29,584 nucleotides of DNA, taken from the NCBI GenBank assembly GCA_002364005.1, contig DEXG01000017.1, positions 78,503 to 108,086 of the forward strand, in the 5' to 3' direction. Positions 16,126 through 24,093 of this stretch are shown piece after piece. Under the pieces are notes generated by a model that ran no database searches, was not told the DNA's origin, and saw nothing but the letters and a program-made list of their open reading frames with translations. The position numbers and the translations under genes were made by a program. Each line of letters begins with the position of its first letter. Within the stretch, counting starts at the first letter, position 1. Source of the stretch: Phycisphaerales bacterium UBA3190 (GTDB lineage: Bacteria; Planctomycetota; Phycisphaerae; Phycisphaerales; UBA1924).

Positions 16126-17076
16126 ATGCTCCGCACCCTCATCACCATTCCGATCCTGCTCACACCCTACCTGATACTCGCCAGCTGCGCCGCCCAGCCG
16201 GCCCGCGAAACGACCGTTTCGCAGCCCCCCCGCCCCGATCCCGTCGCCATCATCGATGGGCGGGCCATCACGATCGACCCACTGGTCGATGCCATGAGCG
16301 AGTTGGCAGGCGACGAGGCGTTGACCGAGCAGGTGCTCGACCTGGCACTGGCCCAGCGGTGCGAGCGTGAGGGGATCGTGATCGACGCCGATCTGATCGA
16401 ACGCGAACGCGTGCTGCTCGCCCAGACGCTCACGGGCATCGACGAGCAGGCCAACTCACCAAGAGTCATCGAGACGCTGCGTATTCGGCGCGGGCTTGGG
16501 CCGGACCGATTCGAGCGACTGCTCCGGCGCAACGCGATGCTGCGGGCACTCGTCGGCCCGAGTGGCATGCCCGACGCAACCACAATCGAACGCGCGATGC
16601 AGCAGGCATTCGGGCAGCGGTACCGCGTGCGTCTGTTTGTCAGTGAGCAGCCCGAGCCGGCGAGTGGGTTGCGGGCCCGGCTCGCCCAAAGCGATGCACA
16701 GGCCAGACGCTGGATCTTCGCCGACGCCTGTGTGGACCAATCGCTGCACCCGTCTGCTGAACGCGGCGGGCTCATCCCCGGGCTCAGTGCCACCAGCCCC
16801 GGCTACCCACAATCGGTGCTTGACGCGATGCGTGCACTGGCCCCGGGCGAATACTCGCGTGTGATCAGCACCGAAGCGGGCTATGCGCTGGTCTATCTCG
16901 AGCGGATCACCCCCGCCGTCACGCCCAGCGTACCGCAGCGGCGTGAGCTGACCGAGCGGGTCCGACGCGATGCCCAGCGCTTGGCGATGCAGCGGCTGGC
17001 TCAACAGCTCCTTGGAGAGCATGAGATCATCGTGCTCGACAAGTCACTCAACTGGGCCTGGTCCAACCGCCCGTGA
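16126..17076 (+). CDS. Parvulin-type peptidylprolyl isomerase lipoprotein (SurA/PrsA-like)
   Basis: Probable extracytoplasmic foldase or chaperone. 316 residues. A lipoprotein signal ends in the lipobox LASC with C21 as the lipidated residue. Residues ~40-170 are helical, resembling the SurA-type chaperone N-domain (IDGRAITIDPLVDAM at the start). Residues ~180-275 fit a PPIC domain: YRVRLFV near 173, then ERGGLIPGLS near 219 and LAPGEYSRVISTEAGYALVYLE near 240-265. ATG 16126 is chosen over a TTG at 16105 because it begins the signal peptide directly. Its stop overlaps the next gene's GTG as GTGA, so the two are translationally coupled. Isomerase activity is inferred; only chaperone function may remain. 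Confidence 0.78.
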   Translation: MLRTLITIPILLTPYLILASCAAQPARETTVSQPPRPDPVAIIDGRAITIDPLVDAMSELAGDEALTEQVLDLALAQRCEREGIVIDADLIERERVLLAQTLTGIDEQANSPRVIETLRIRRGLGPDRFERLLRRNAMLRALVGPSGMPDATTIERAMQQAFGQRYRVRLFVSEQPEPASGLRARLAQSDAQARRWIFADACVDQSLHPSAERGGLIPGLSATSPGYPQSVLDAMRALAPGEYSRVISTEAGYALVYLERITPAVTPSVPQRRELTERVRRDAQRLAMQRLAQQLLGEHEIIVLDKSLNWAWSNRP

Positions 17077-17927
17077 GCGAGACCACCCAGCCCATCCCGC
17101 TGCTGGCTCGCCTGAGCCACCTGGCCCTCTGGCCCGCGTGCTACACGCTGGGTGTCTACCTGCTGGGCGTGATCTCGCTGCAACTGCCCGCCCCCGACTG
17201 GCAGACGGTGCTCTACCTGTTGCTGGTGGCCCACGCCTGCTACCTGCTCGACCGGGTGAAGCTCAGCGACGATCGCCAGGACCCCGCCGACGCGATCGCG
17301 CTGCCGGACCGGGCCCTGCTGTTTGCCGAGCATTCGAAGACGATCCGGATCCTCCTGATGCTGGAGCTTCTCTTGGCGATGGTGTCCGGCTTCCTGATCT
17401 CGCCGCTTCTGGCGCTGATCCCACTCGGTGCCCTGCTGGGCGTGCAGCTCTATGCCGGGCGGGCGGCCTGCCCCGGCAAGCCCCGCTTCAAGGACCTGCC
17501 CGCGCTCAAGTCGTTCTTTATCAGCAGCGCCCACATTGCCCTGGTCGTGGCCGTGCTCTGGAGCAATGACCACAACCTCATCGAGCATCCCAGAGCGGTC
17601 GTGCTGCTGAGCATCGCCGGGCTCTGGTTCATCGTCTCGGGTGACGCGATCCTGTGCGATCTCGATGATCACGACAGCGACGCGATGTACGGCACACGCT
17701 CGCTCCCGGTCCTGCTGGGCAACAAACGGGCCTGGCTCGTCGCACAAGCGATGCTGGCGCTGGGCGGACTGATGCTGTTGGCCAACAGCAAACCCGACCG
17801 CTTGCTCGTGTTCTGTGCCGCAGCAATCTGGATGAGCGGCTACCCAACACTGTTCATAAAAAACAGACGCGATCTGATCGATGCGCGTCTGCTTCCGATT
17901 GCACTGATTGCCTTGTTGCTGCGTTAG
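17073..17927 (+). CDS. UbiA-family integral membrane prenyltransferase-like protein
   Basis: UbiA enzymes transfer polyprenyl groups to aromatic or other acceptors within the membrane. 284 residues, almost entirely hydrophobic, with about eight or nine membrane helices. The second Asp-rich motif is clear: D196, D198, D199, D201 and D203 followed by GTRSLPVLLG, as in UbiA proteins. The first motif is present in altered form around residues 60-70 (LLDRVKLSDDRQDP), lacking the usual Asn. The acceptor is unknown, and the divergent first motif means activity could differ from quinone or heme synthesis enzymes. GTG start overlaps the foldase stop (GTGA). Its TAG stop overlaps the rny stop on the other strand. 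Confidence 0.68.
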   Translation: MSETTQPIPLLARLSHLALWPACYTLGVYLLGVISLQLPAPDWQTVLYLLLVAHACYLLDRVKLSDDRQDPADAIALPDRALLFAEHSKTIRILLMLELLLAMVSGFLISPLLALIPLGALLGVQLYAGRAACPGKPRFKDLPALKSFFISSAHIALVVAVLWSNDHNLIEHPRAVVLLSIAGLWFIVSGDAILCDLDDHDSDAMYGTRSLPVLLGNKRAWLVAQAMLALGGLMLLANSKPDRLLVFCAAAIWMSGYPTLFIKNRRDLIDARLLPIALIALLLR

Positions 17928-19525
17928 CGGGCGATCTCGATCGCTCGGGTCTCGCGGAGGACGGTGACCCGGATCTCGCCCGGGAAGGTCATCTCGTTGG
18001 ACACCCGCTTGGCGATCTCGTGGGCGATGAGGTACGACTCGTCGTCGCTGATCCGGTCGGCATCGATCATGACCCGCACCTCACGCCCCGCTTGGACCGC
18101 GTAGGCCTCGCTCACGCCCGGGATCGCCAGGGCGATGTCCTGCAGGTCGTTGAGGCGCTGGATGTAGCGTTCCATCGATTCGCGTCGGGCACCAGGGCGG
18201 GCAGCGCTGACCGCGTCGGCGGCCATGACGATCGGGGTGTACCAGGTCGTCGAGGGCATGTCGGCGTGGTGGGCACCGATGGCGTTGAGGACGGCTTCTT
18301 CTTTTTCGCCGTACTGTCGGGCGAAGTCCATCCCGATTTTGGGGTGCCCGCCCTCCATCTCGTGGTCCATCGCCTTGCCGATGTCGTGGAGGAACCCGCA
18401 GCGTTTGGCGAGCTTGCCGTCGAGCCCGAGCTGGTCGGCGATGATCTGACAGAGGTACGCGACCTCCATGGAGTGCTTGAGGACATTCTGCCCGTAGCTG
18501 GTTCGGTAGGTCAGGCGCCCCATCGCCTCGATGATCTTGGGGTGGAGCCCCTTGAGCCCGAGTTCGACGGCCGCGTCCTTGCCCGCCTTGATGATCTTCT
18601 CGCCAACCTCGCCGGTGACCTTCTCGACGACCTCCTCGATGCGGGTTGGGTGCATGCGCCCGTCGGCGATGAGGCGCTCGAGCGATTCGACCGCGATGGC
18701 CTGGCGAACCTTATCGAAGCATGAGACCACGATGACCCCAGGGGTATCGTCGACGATGATGTCGGCCCCGGTCGCCTTCTCGATGGCGCGGATGTTGCGT
18801 CCCTCACGCCCGATGATGCGGCCCTTCATGTCGTCTGAGGGGATCGCGACGGTGCGGACGGTGGTCTCGGAGGAGTGCTCATTGGCGTATCGCTGGATCG
18901 CGTTGATCAGGATTTCCTTGGCCTCGTCCTTTGCCCCCTCCTCGGCTTCCTCGATGATCTCACGGGTCACGCGCCCCATCTCCGAGCGGGTCTGCTCCGC
19001 GACGCGTTCCAGCAACTGCTCCTTGGCCTGGGTGCGGTCGAGCTGGGCGACGCGTTCGAGCTCGCGTTGCTGCTTGTCCTTCAGGTCTGTCAGTTCGGCT
19101 TCCCGAGCCCGCAGACGCTCACGCTCGGCCTCGACCCGCTCGCTTTGCTCGCTGAGGTTGCTTTCCTTGTGGGACAGTGTTTCTTCTTTGCGGTCGAGAA
19201 TGTCTTCCCGTTTGGCAAGACGGCGCTCGAACTCGCGTTGCTCGTTGCGGGCCGCCTCGAGTTCCTTGTCGACGGCTTCTTTTCGGGCCAGGGCGTTGCG
19301 ATCTGCTTCGATCAGGATCTTGTCAGCCGCGTTCTTGGCGTCTTCTTTGGCCCGGCTGGCGATCACCTCGGCCTCGGCTTTGAGTCCCTCGAGTTTTTTG
19401 CTCCCGATGAAGCCCGCCAGAACATACCCAAGCCCAAGCCCGGCGATGAGCGCGATGAAACCGATAAGTACGGTGAGCGTGACATGCGAGTTGCCCGCAG
19501 CCCCACCTTGCGTAAGCGCTGGCAT
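17924..19525 (-). CDS. rny: Ribonuclease Y
   Basis: Membrane-anchored endoribonuclease that initiates mRNA decay. 533 residues from ATG 19525, close to the usual ~510-530. An N-terminal membrane helix (about residues 14-40) is followed by a long, highly charged coiled coil (~45-195). Then come the KH domain with GRIIGREGRNIRAIE near 233-250 and the HD domain with the metal motif FLHDIGKA near 376-383, HPKIG and GAHHAD. A TTG at 19558 in the same frame has an AGGGG upstream, but the ten extra codons have poor G/C third positions, so 19525 is preferred; this is unsettled. The stop codon overlaps that of the convergent UbiA-like gene, with no terminator between them. Confidence 0.95.
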   Translation of the reverse strand: MPALTQGGAAGNSHVTLTVLIGFIALIAGLGLGYVLAGFIGSKKLEGLKAEAEVIASRAKEDAKNAADKILIEADRNALARKEAVDKELEAARNEQREFERRLAKREDILDRKEETLSHKESNLSEQSERVEAERERLRAREAELTDLKDKQQRELERVAQLDRTQAKEQLLERVAEQTRSEMGRVTREIIEEAEEGAKDEAKEILINAIQRYANEHSSETTVRTVAIPSDDMKGRIIGREGRNIRAIEKATGADIIVDDTPGVIVVSCFDKVRQAIAVESLERLIADGRMHPTRIEEVVEKVTGEVGEKIIKAGKDAAVELGLKGLHPKIIEAMGRLTYRTSYGQNVLKHSMEVAYLCQIIADQLGLDGKLAKRCGFLHDIGKAMDHEMEGGHPKIGMDFARQYGEKEEAVLNAIGAHHADMPSTTWYTPIVMAADAVSAARPGARRESMERYIQRLNDLQDIALAIPGVSEAYAVQAGREVRVMIDADRISDDESYLIAHEIAKRVSNEMTFPGEIRVTVLRETRAIEIAR

Positions 19526-19558
19526 GACAGACGCTTGTGTCAAAGTATCATGAATCAA

Positions 19559-19990
19559 AGACGAACCCCTAGGACCAGCCGCGGCATGGGATGCGCGGGC
19601 GTGTCCATAAAATGCACCCGTGGGATCGGCTCGCGATCTCGCACGACGGGTCTAATTCGGTTTGATCACACGGCTCAGATGCGACAGGTTGTCCCCACTT
19701 GCTCAGCAGAACTGGACAAATCTAGATAGAAAGGAATGCAAGCGGACCTGCTCATGAACCGATAAAACCGATAGACACCCGCGTTTGGGGCGAGCAAAGC
19801 TCGCTTGACGGGTGGAAATGCGTATTGTTTCCGAGCTCCCGGCCCCCCGAGGGCTCGACGAAGCACTATCTTAGCATCTGTCACCCCACGATACGAGAAC
19901 ACCGGCCCGTCCAATTCGTACCAAAGATCAACTGGGAGCCTGAACGGGCTCCGATTTCAGCCGAGACGGTTCAGCAGAGGAATAGACAAC
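19559..19990. other. Gene-free 430-base stretch with a run of hairpins
   Basis: No convincing coding sequence on either strand; short frames here show no protein-like composition. The middle is rich in inverted repeats: CACCCG/CGGGTG (19776-19781 with 19809-19814) encloses GCGAGC-AAA-GCTCGC (19790-19804). These are followed directly by GGAAA/TTTCC (19814-19832) and CGAGC/GCTCG (19832-19857). A short direct repeat of CCGATA occurs at about 19759-19774. It must hold the 5' regions of both rny (minus) and the lipoprotein gene (plus). AGAGGA ahead of 19991 is a plausible ribosome site. Confidence 0.5.
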
Positions 19991-20830
19991 ATGGCTCAGA
20001 CCAGACTCATGATCATGCTCGCCACCCTCGTTATTCTGACGGCTGGGCTTCTGCCCGGCTGCACCCGAATGGGGGGGTTGAGGGCCCGAATGGCCGCCAA
20101 CGAGATCGCACACACCGTCCCGATCGACGGCGACCCGGTCATCATCGGACGCCTCAACGCGGTGGTCATCGACAACCCCTATGGCAAGGTCAAGGTCTAT
20201 GCCAAGCCCGCTCATGAGCAGGCCCACATCACCTTCAAGGTCCAGCAAGAGACCCGCCTGCGCTGGCGTGCGGCTCGCCAGGGCTTCGAGTTTGACCCGG
20301 TCGGCGAGTACTTCACCGCCGCCCACACCCACAACGGGGAACTCTCGACCCTGACCGTTTCCCCGACCAATCTCTCAGTCGAGGGCTACCGCCCACCGAT
20401 CGACCTGACAGTCAATATCCCGCAGTGTGACGGCATCGTGGTCCGCAACGCGGGCGGCAAGGTCATCATCGTGGGTGTCGAGGGTGCGATCCATGTTGAA
20501 TCGGGCGACAGCGTCGTGGCCGGCGGACCGATCGAGATCCGGACCGACAAGGAACAACTCGAAGAGATCTACGCGGCCTCCAATGGCGGGCATGTCACGC
20601 TCGTGACCGGTCCTGAGTCTGCGGGAACCGTCGAGCTGGTCGCACCGCGGGGCAAGACCTCATTCAGCTCCCGCTACGGGATCATCGATAACTCGATGCC
20701 CAGCAAGGGACACTGGACCGGGATCTGGAACAACGGCACCAACTCGATCTACCTTGAATCACAGGACGGCGATGCCTCGGTCGTCGTCGTTTCCAACCCG
20801 GTCATGTACACCTCGGGCAAGACCTGGTGA
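19991..20830 (+). CDS. Lipoprotein with DUF4097-like repetitive beta-strand domain
   Basis: Function unknown. 279 residues. The signal peptide ends in a lipobox LPGC with C24 as the lipidated residue. The rest alternates short beta strands and turns (for example VVIDNPYGKVKVYA near 55-68, IVVRNAGGKVIIVGVEGAIHV near 148-168 and HVTLVTGPESAGTVELVAP), the pattern of DUF4097/putative-adhesin beta-helical proteins. ATG 19991 with AGAGGA upstream is preferred; a longer frame to 19805 adds Arg/Pro-rich residues typical of non-coding sequence. It is transcribed alone and ends in a strong terminator. An adhesin role is not shown. Confidence 0.72.
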   Translation: MAQTRLMIMLATLVILTAGLLPGCTRMGGLRARMAANEIAHTVPIDGDPVIIGRLNAVVIDNPYGKVKVYAKPAHEQAHITFKVQQETRLRWRAARQGFEFDPVGEYFTAAHTHNGELSTLTVSPTNLSVEGYRPPIDLTVNIPQCDGIVVRNAGGKVIIVGVEGAIHVESGDSVVAGGPIEIRTDKEQLEEIYAASNGGHVTLVTGPESAGTVELVAPRGKTSFSSRYGIIDNSMPSKGHWTGIWNNGTNSIYLESQDGDASVVVVSNPVMYTSGKTW

Positions 20831-20869
20831 TATGAACCGGTAATTGGAATCTGAACTGATGAAAAGAAT

Positions 20870-20894
20870 GCCCGCTCTATGAGCGGGCTTTTTT
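20870..20894 (+). terminator. Strong Rho-independent terminator, usable from both sides
   Basis: GCCCGCTC-TAT-GAGCGGGC makes a perfect 8-bp stem (20870-20888) followed by six T residues on the plus strand. On the minus strand it is followed by ATTCTTTTC, so it can also end the convergent PilZ transcript, whose stop is 28 bases away. Confidence 0.9.
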
Positions 20895-20916
20895 CGTCGT
20901 GTTGTGGTGCCACCGG

Positions 20917-21762
20917 TCAGGCGGCCTTGCGTCTCGGCTGGAGCGAGCCGATGTAGCGTGCCATCTGCTTGAGGACGAAGTCCTTGTGCTGGTTGTTGAC
21001 GCCAAACTCGAAGGCCATGCCCGCGTAGGTATTCTGCTGCGAGTCGATGTGCGAATGAACACACTTGGCCGTCAGCACGATCGGGGCGGGGATGGTTGGG
21101 CGGAGATCCATGCGGAGCCAGAAGACCTTGCTTGAGTCGATGCCCGCCCGGTGTTCGCGCGGGACGACGAGACCGACACCGCCGCCGCCGAGGTTGGCCA
21201 GTTCGGCCTCGAACTTCGGTCCGACGCTTGGCAGTGCCATCTGATCGTCGCAGCCCGATGCCGTGCCACCCTCACGGATGAGCTGCTCGATCTGCACCCT
21301 GTTGGCGACCTCGACCGGGACCGCGCTGAACGGGTCCAAGAGCTTCCAGCATTCGACGCGTGGAAGCTGCAGGTTGGTCACCGGGGTCCGGTCGGTGTTG
21401 CGGCGCATGCAGCGTGTCACCTTGTCGGGCATGGCGATGCGTAACGCGGGGAAGGCCCCGCTGCGGGTTTCGTTGATTGTTTTGCCCACGACCTGGGTAT
21501 CGAACATCCATCGGTTCTGGCCGACCGACATGATGCCGACGAGCCCGATGCCCTCATCGATTCTGAAGGACTGGCCCATGGCCCCGGGCTGTTCGATCAG
21601 GATCTCGTCGTCGCTGAGCCCGAGGATGCGGACGCGCCACACGAGGTCCTTGATCCCGTCCTGGCTGTCGTGCTTGATCGCAAACTCGAGCCCGCCGCCG
21701 CGCTCGTAGATGTTGTGTAGGCTGTCTCGCCACCGGTCGGTTCTTGAACGATTCGCAGGCAC
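20917..21762 (-). CDS. PilZ-domain protein (YcgR-like c-di-GMP receptor)
   Basis: Probable cyclic-di-GMP receptor. 281 residues from GTG 21762 with AAAGGA upstream. The N-terminal half (about 30-110) fits the YcgR-type N-domain (FRIDEGIGLVGIMSVGQNRWMF near 67-88). The PilZ half begins with the nucleotide-binding R121xxxR125 motif, and a second motif N190-x-G-x-x-G195 stands in place of the usual D/N-x-S-x-x-G. Target unknown: motility, secretion or polysaccharide synthesis are all possible. It is the last gene of the scpB-DUF58-transglutaminase group, 63 bases after the transglutaminase stop. A second reading frame starting at ATG 21829 overlaps this start, and the true N-terminus may lie there if there is a frameshift. 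Confidence 0.75.
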   Translation of the reverse strand: MPANRSRTDRWRDSLHNIYERGGGLEFAIKHDSQDGIKDLVWRVRILGLSDDEILIEQPGAMGQSFRIDEGIGLVGIMSVGQNRWMFDTQVVGKTINETRSGAFPALRIAMPDKVTRCMRRNTDRTPVTNLQLPRVECWKLLDPFSAVPVEVANRVQIEQLIREGGTASGCDDQMALPSVGPKFEAELANLGGGGVGLVVPREHRAGIDSSKVFWLRMDLRPTIPAPIVLTAKCVHSHIDSQQNTYAGMAFEFGVNNQHKDFVLKQMARYIGSLQPRRKAA

Positions 21763-21829
21763 GATCGATCCTTTCTCTAAGAGTGAGCTCCCCTAACTCC
21801 TGATCGGACCGACCATTCTCCCAGTTCAT
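21735..21829 (-). other. Frame-B reading frame overlapping the PilZ start, possible displaced N-terminus
   Basis: ATG 21829 overlaps the transglutaminase stop as ATGA, the same coupling seen at other junctions here. It reads about 31 protein-like residues (MNWENG..., ELTLRERIDRACESFKNR). It then runs into the PilZ frame one base out of register near 21740. Third-base G/C in the last codons before the junction favours this frame over the PilZ frame upstream of it. It may be a frameshifted PilZ N-terminus or a chance frame. Confidence 0.3.
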
Positions 21830-24093
21830 TTCGTCATCGAGTTTGACTGCGACTTGTGACGGCTTCGCGTGACTGGCGATTTCTCGGACCGTCGAATCGC
21901 CTCGATCACCCCCCGCATCTGGGCATCGTCTGGGTCGGATGCCCCAGAGAACCGGCGCTGATAAAGCCATTCGGACGCTCGCCTCAGGGCCTCTTGCAGA
22001 TCGGGCAGCTCGCTGAGCTGCTGGCTGCTCTCACGCAGGTGCGTTTTGAGTGGCTGCCACATTGGGCGGGGTGCGCCCACCTTGGTGAGTGCCAGCTGTA
22101 TCTCCCGCTCGACCCGTTGCGATTCCTGATCGCTGAGCGGTCCGATGCGGAGTGACGCGCTGAGCCGGGCGATCAGGCGGTGCCACAGTTGTTTGAGCAA
22201 GACAAACACACGCTGATAGCGCATCACCACGATCCCAAGGAAGAGGGTCACGACGAAGACAATCATCGCCACGATCGTGGCGCGCGAGATCAGCTTCGCA
22301 CGCCCGGCGGCGAGACGGTCGAGCAGGTTATCCGCCAGTCGGGAAATCCCCAAATCCCCGATGCCGTTGCCCATGATGCGTTCTCTGGTATCAGAGTCAT
22401 ACCCGACGACACCCCGGATCCAGAGGTACTCGATCGACTCGTACATTCGACTGATCGAGCGCATCAGCCCGGGGTCCGGGACATGGATATCGTGAAAATC
22501 ACTCGGGGGCGTTCCATCGAATGTGCGCCAGTATCCCGGAGCCACCTCGGCCTCCACCCAGGCGTGCGCGTTGCTCTCCCGAACGACATACTGGCCCGTC
22601 ACCGGGTTGAAATCCGACGCGATATAGCCCGTCACGACCCGCGCGGGGATGCCGACGGATCGGGCCATCAGCGTGAGGGCCGATGCGTAGTACTCACAAT
22701 GCCCCATGCGTCGCTCGAAGAGGAACCAACGGGTCGCGTCTTCTCCACGGGGAACTGGCTGGGCATCAAGCGTGTATTGGTATTGTGTGCGCAGGTGGGT
22801 CTCGAGCAGTCGGATCGCGCTGGAGTCGTCGCGCACAGATCGGGCCTCGGGATCTGGGTCGATGCCCCCCTGCTCGATCACCTCCCTGGCAAGCTGAGCA
22901 ATCTCGGGTTCGATCTGGGTTGGGGTCACCGCCCTGCGCTGGGCGTCGCCTGAAATGGTCACGCTCCGGAACTCATCATTGACCGATCGCACGGTGTAGG
23001 TGATGGTCCCACCGATCCCGTCCTTGAGGAACAGCCCGGGTTCGAAGTCGAACCCGATACGCATCGGGCGATCACCAATACGGAACTCAACTGTCCTCCA
23101 GGGCGCGAAGAGGTAGACCGGGCCGTCGTTCACGCTCCGCATCGTTAGCTCGCACTGCTGATCCCAGGTCGAGTTGTCGAATGAGTTGCGTGGTTTGAGT
23201 GTGGAGTTGGGCGGGTAGAGCTGCGTGCGCTCCGCCATGGGCATGTCCATGGCTGAGCCGCGACGCCATTTCCCCTGCTGGTATTGCTCGAGCACCGCCC
23301 CGCGGAGGTAGATCGGCGTAGTGTTCTCGGCCCCGATGTTCATCCCGTTGCGGTCGGTCAGGGTCAGATCGAGTACCGGCTTGGTCGACATGGAGATCAT
23401 GCCGGGCCGACCCAGATCGACCGAATCGCTGAACCCGGAGACTGATCTGGAGCCCCCCCATTGATCGAACCCTGGGCCACCGATATTGCGTGGGAGTACC
23501 ACGAAAATAATGCCACCGATCAGGATGCACGCGAAGCCCGTCGCGACGAGCATCGAACGCATATCGACACGGACAGGTTTGGTGATGCGGGCGCGACGCG
23601 GAGCGCCCATGCTCACGACATTATGCAGCTGGAACAGCACGAACGCCCGCAGCAGCAGGACACTCTCGACGAGCATGAGCAGGCCCGTGATGAAGTTGTT
23701 GCTCGTGAGCACCGCCGCGACCAGCACGGAGAGGCAGAGAACGAGCACCTGGGCGTCGTCGCGTGCAGTACGAAGATCGAGCAGTTTCACGCTCAAGAGC
23801 AACGCGGTGAACACGGCGAAGGCGCTGACGCCGACCCCGACACGCAGGATCTCAACCGCGGCGATCGCGATGACCAGCAGCAGCACCGTATTGATGGCGA
23901 TGCGCGGCGCAGGGCGCGCAGGACGGACCGAGCCGAACCAGCAGCCGAGCACGCTGATGAGCGTGAGCAGCATGTAGACCGGGTTTGCGTCGGCGACGGA
24001 GAAAGAGACAACTGCGCCGATGATGGCCCAGAACATGGCTCGCCTGAACGCGCCAACGACGGTTTGTCGGCTTGCCTTGGATCGTCGGCTCAT
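21826..24093 (-). CDS. TgpA-like transglutaminase membrane protein
   Basis: Membrane protein with an extracytoplasmic transglutaminase-like (papain-fold) domain. 755 residues. An N-terminal block of about five or six membrane helices (~15-190, DUF3488-like) is followed by a soluble domain. The catalytic triad is complete: C466 in GHCEYYASAL, H510 in NAHAWVE and D526 in FDGTPP. One more helix lies near 610-630, followed by a C-terminal DUF4129-like tail with a DLQEALRRASEWLYQRRF segment. ATG 24093 has GGGAGGGA upstream and overlaps the DUF58 stop as ATGA. TgpA/DUF58 pairs usually come with a MoxR AAA+ ATPase; none is present in this window. Substrate unknown. Confidence 0.9.
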   Translation of the reverse strand: MSRRSKASRQTVVGAFRRAMFWAIIGAVVSFSVADANPVYMLLTLISVLGCWFGSVRPARPAPRIAINTVLLLVIAIAAVEILRVGVGVSAFAVFTALLLSVKLLDLRTARDDAQVLVLCLSVLVAAVLTSNNFITGLLMLVESVLLLRAFVLFQLHNVVSMGAPRRARITKPVRVDMRSMLVATGFACILIGGIIFVVLPRNIGGPGFDQWGGSRSVSGFSDSVDLGRPGMISMSTKPVLDLTLTDRNGMNIGAENTTPIYLRGAVLEQYQQGKWRRGSAMDMPMAERTQLYPPNSTLKPRNSFDNSTWDQQCELTMRSVNDGPVYLFAPWRTVEFRIGDRPMRIGFDFEPGLFLKDGIGGTITYTVRSVNDEFRSVTISGDAQRRAVTPTQIEPEIAQLAREVIEQGGIDPDPEARSVRDDSSAIRLLETHLRTQYQYTLDAQPVPRGEDATRWFLFERRMGHCEYYASALTLMARSVGIPARVVTGYIASDFNPVTGQYVVRESNAHAWVEAEVAPGYWRTFDGTPPSDFHDIHVPDPGLMRSISRMYESIEYLWIRGVVGYDSDTRERIMGNGIGDLGISRLADNLLDRLAAGRAKLISRATIVAMIVFVVTLFLGIVVMRYQRVFVLLKQLWHRLIARLSASLRIGPLSDQESQRVEREIQLALTKVGAPRPMWQPLKTHLRESSQQLSELPDLQEALRRASEWLYQRRFSGASDPDDAQMRGVIEAIRRSEKSPVTRSRHKSQSNSMTK

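Noticed and set aside
18531..19553. 340-codon Ser/Arg-rich plus-strand frame
   Set aside because: Mirror of the rny coiled-coil coding sequence; low-complexity composition typical of a shadow.
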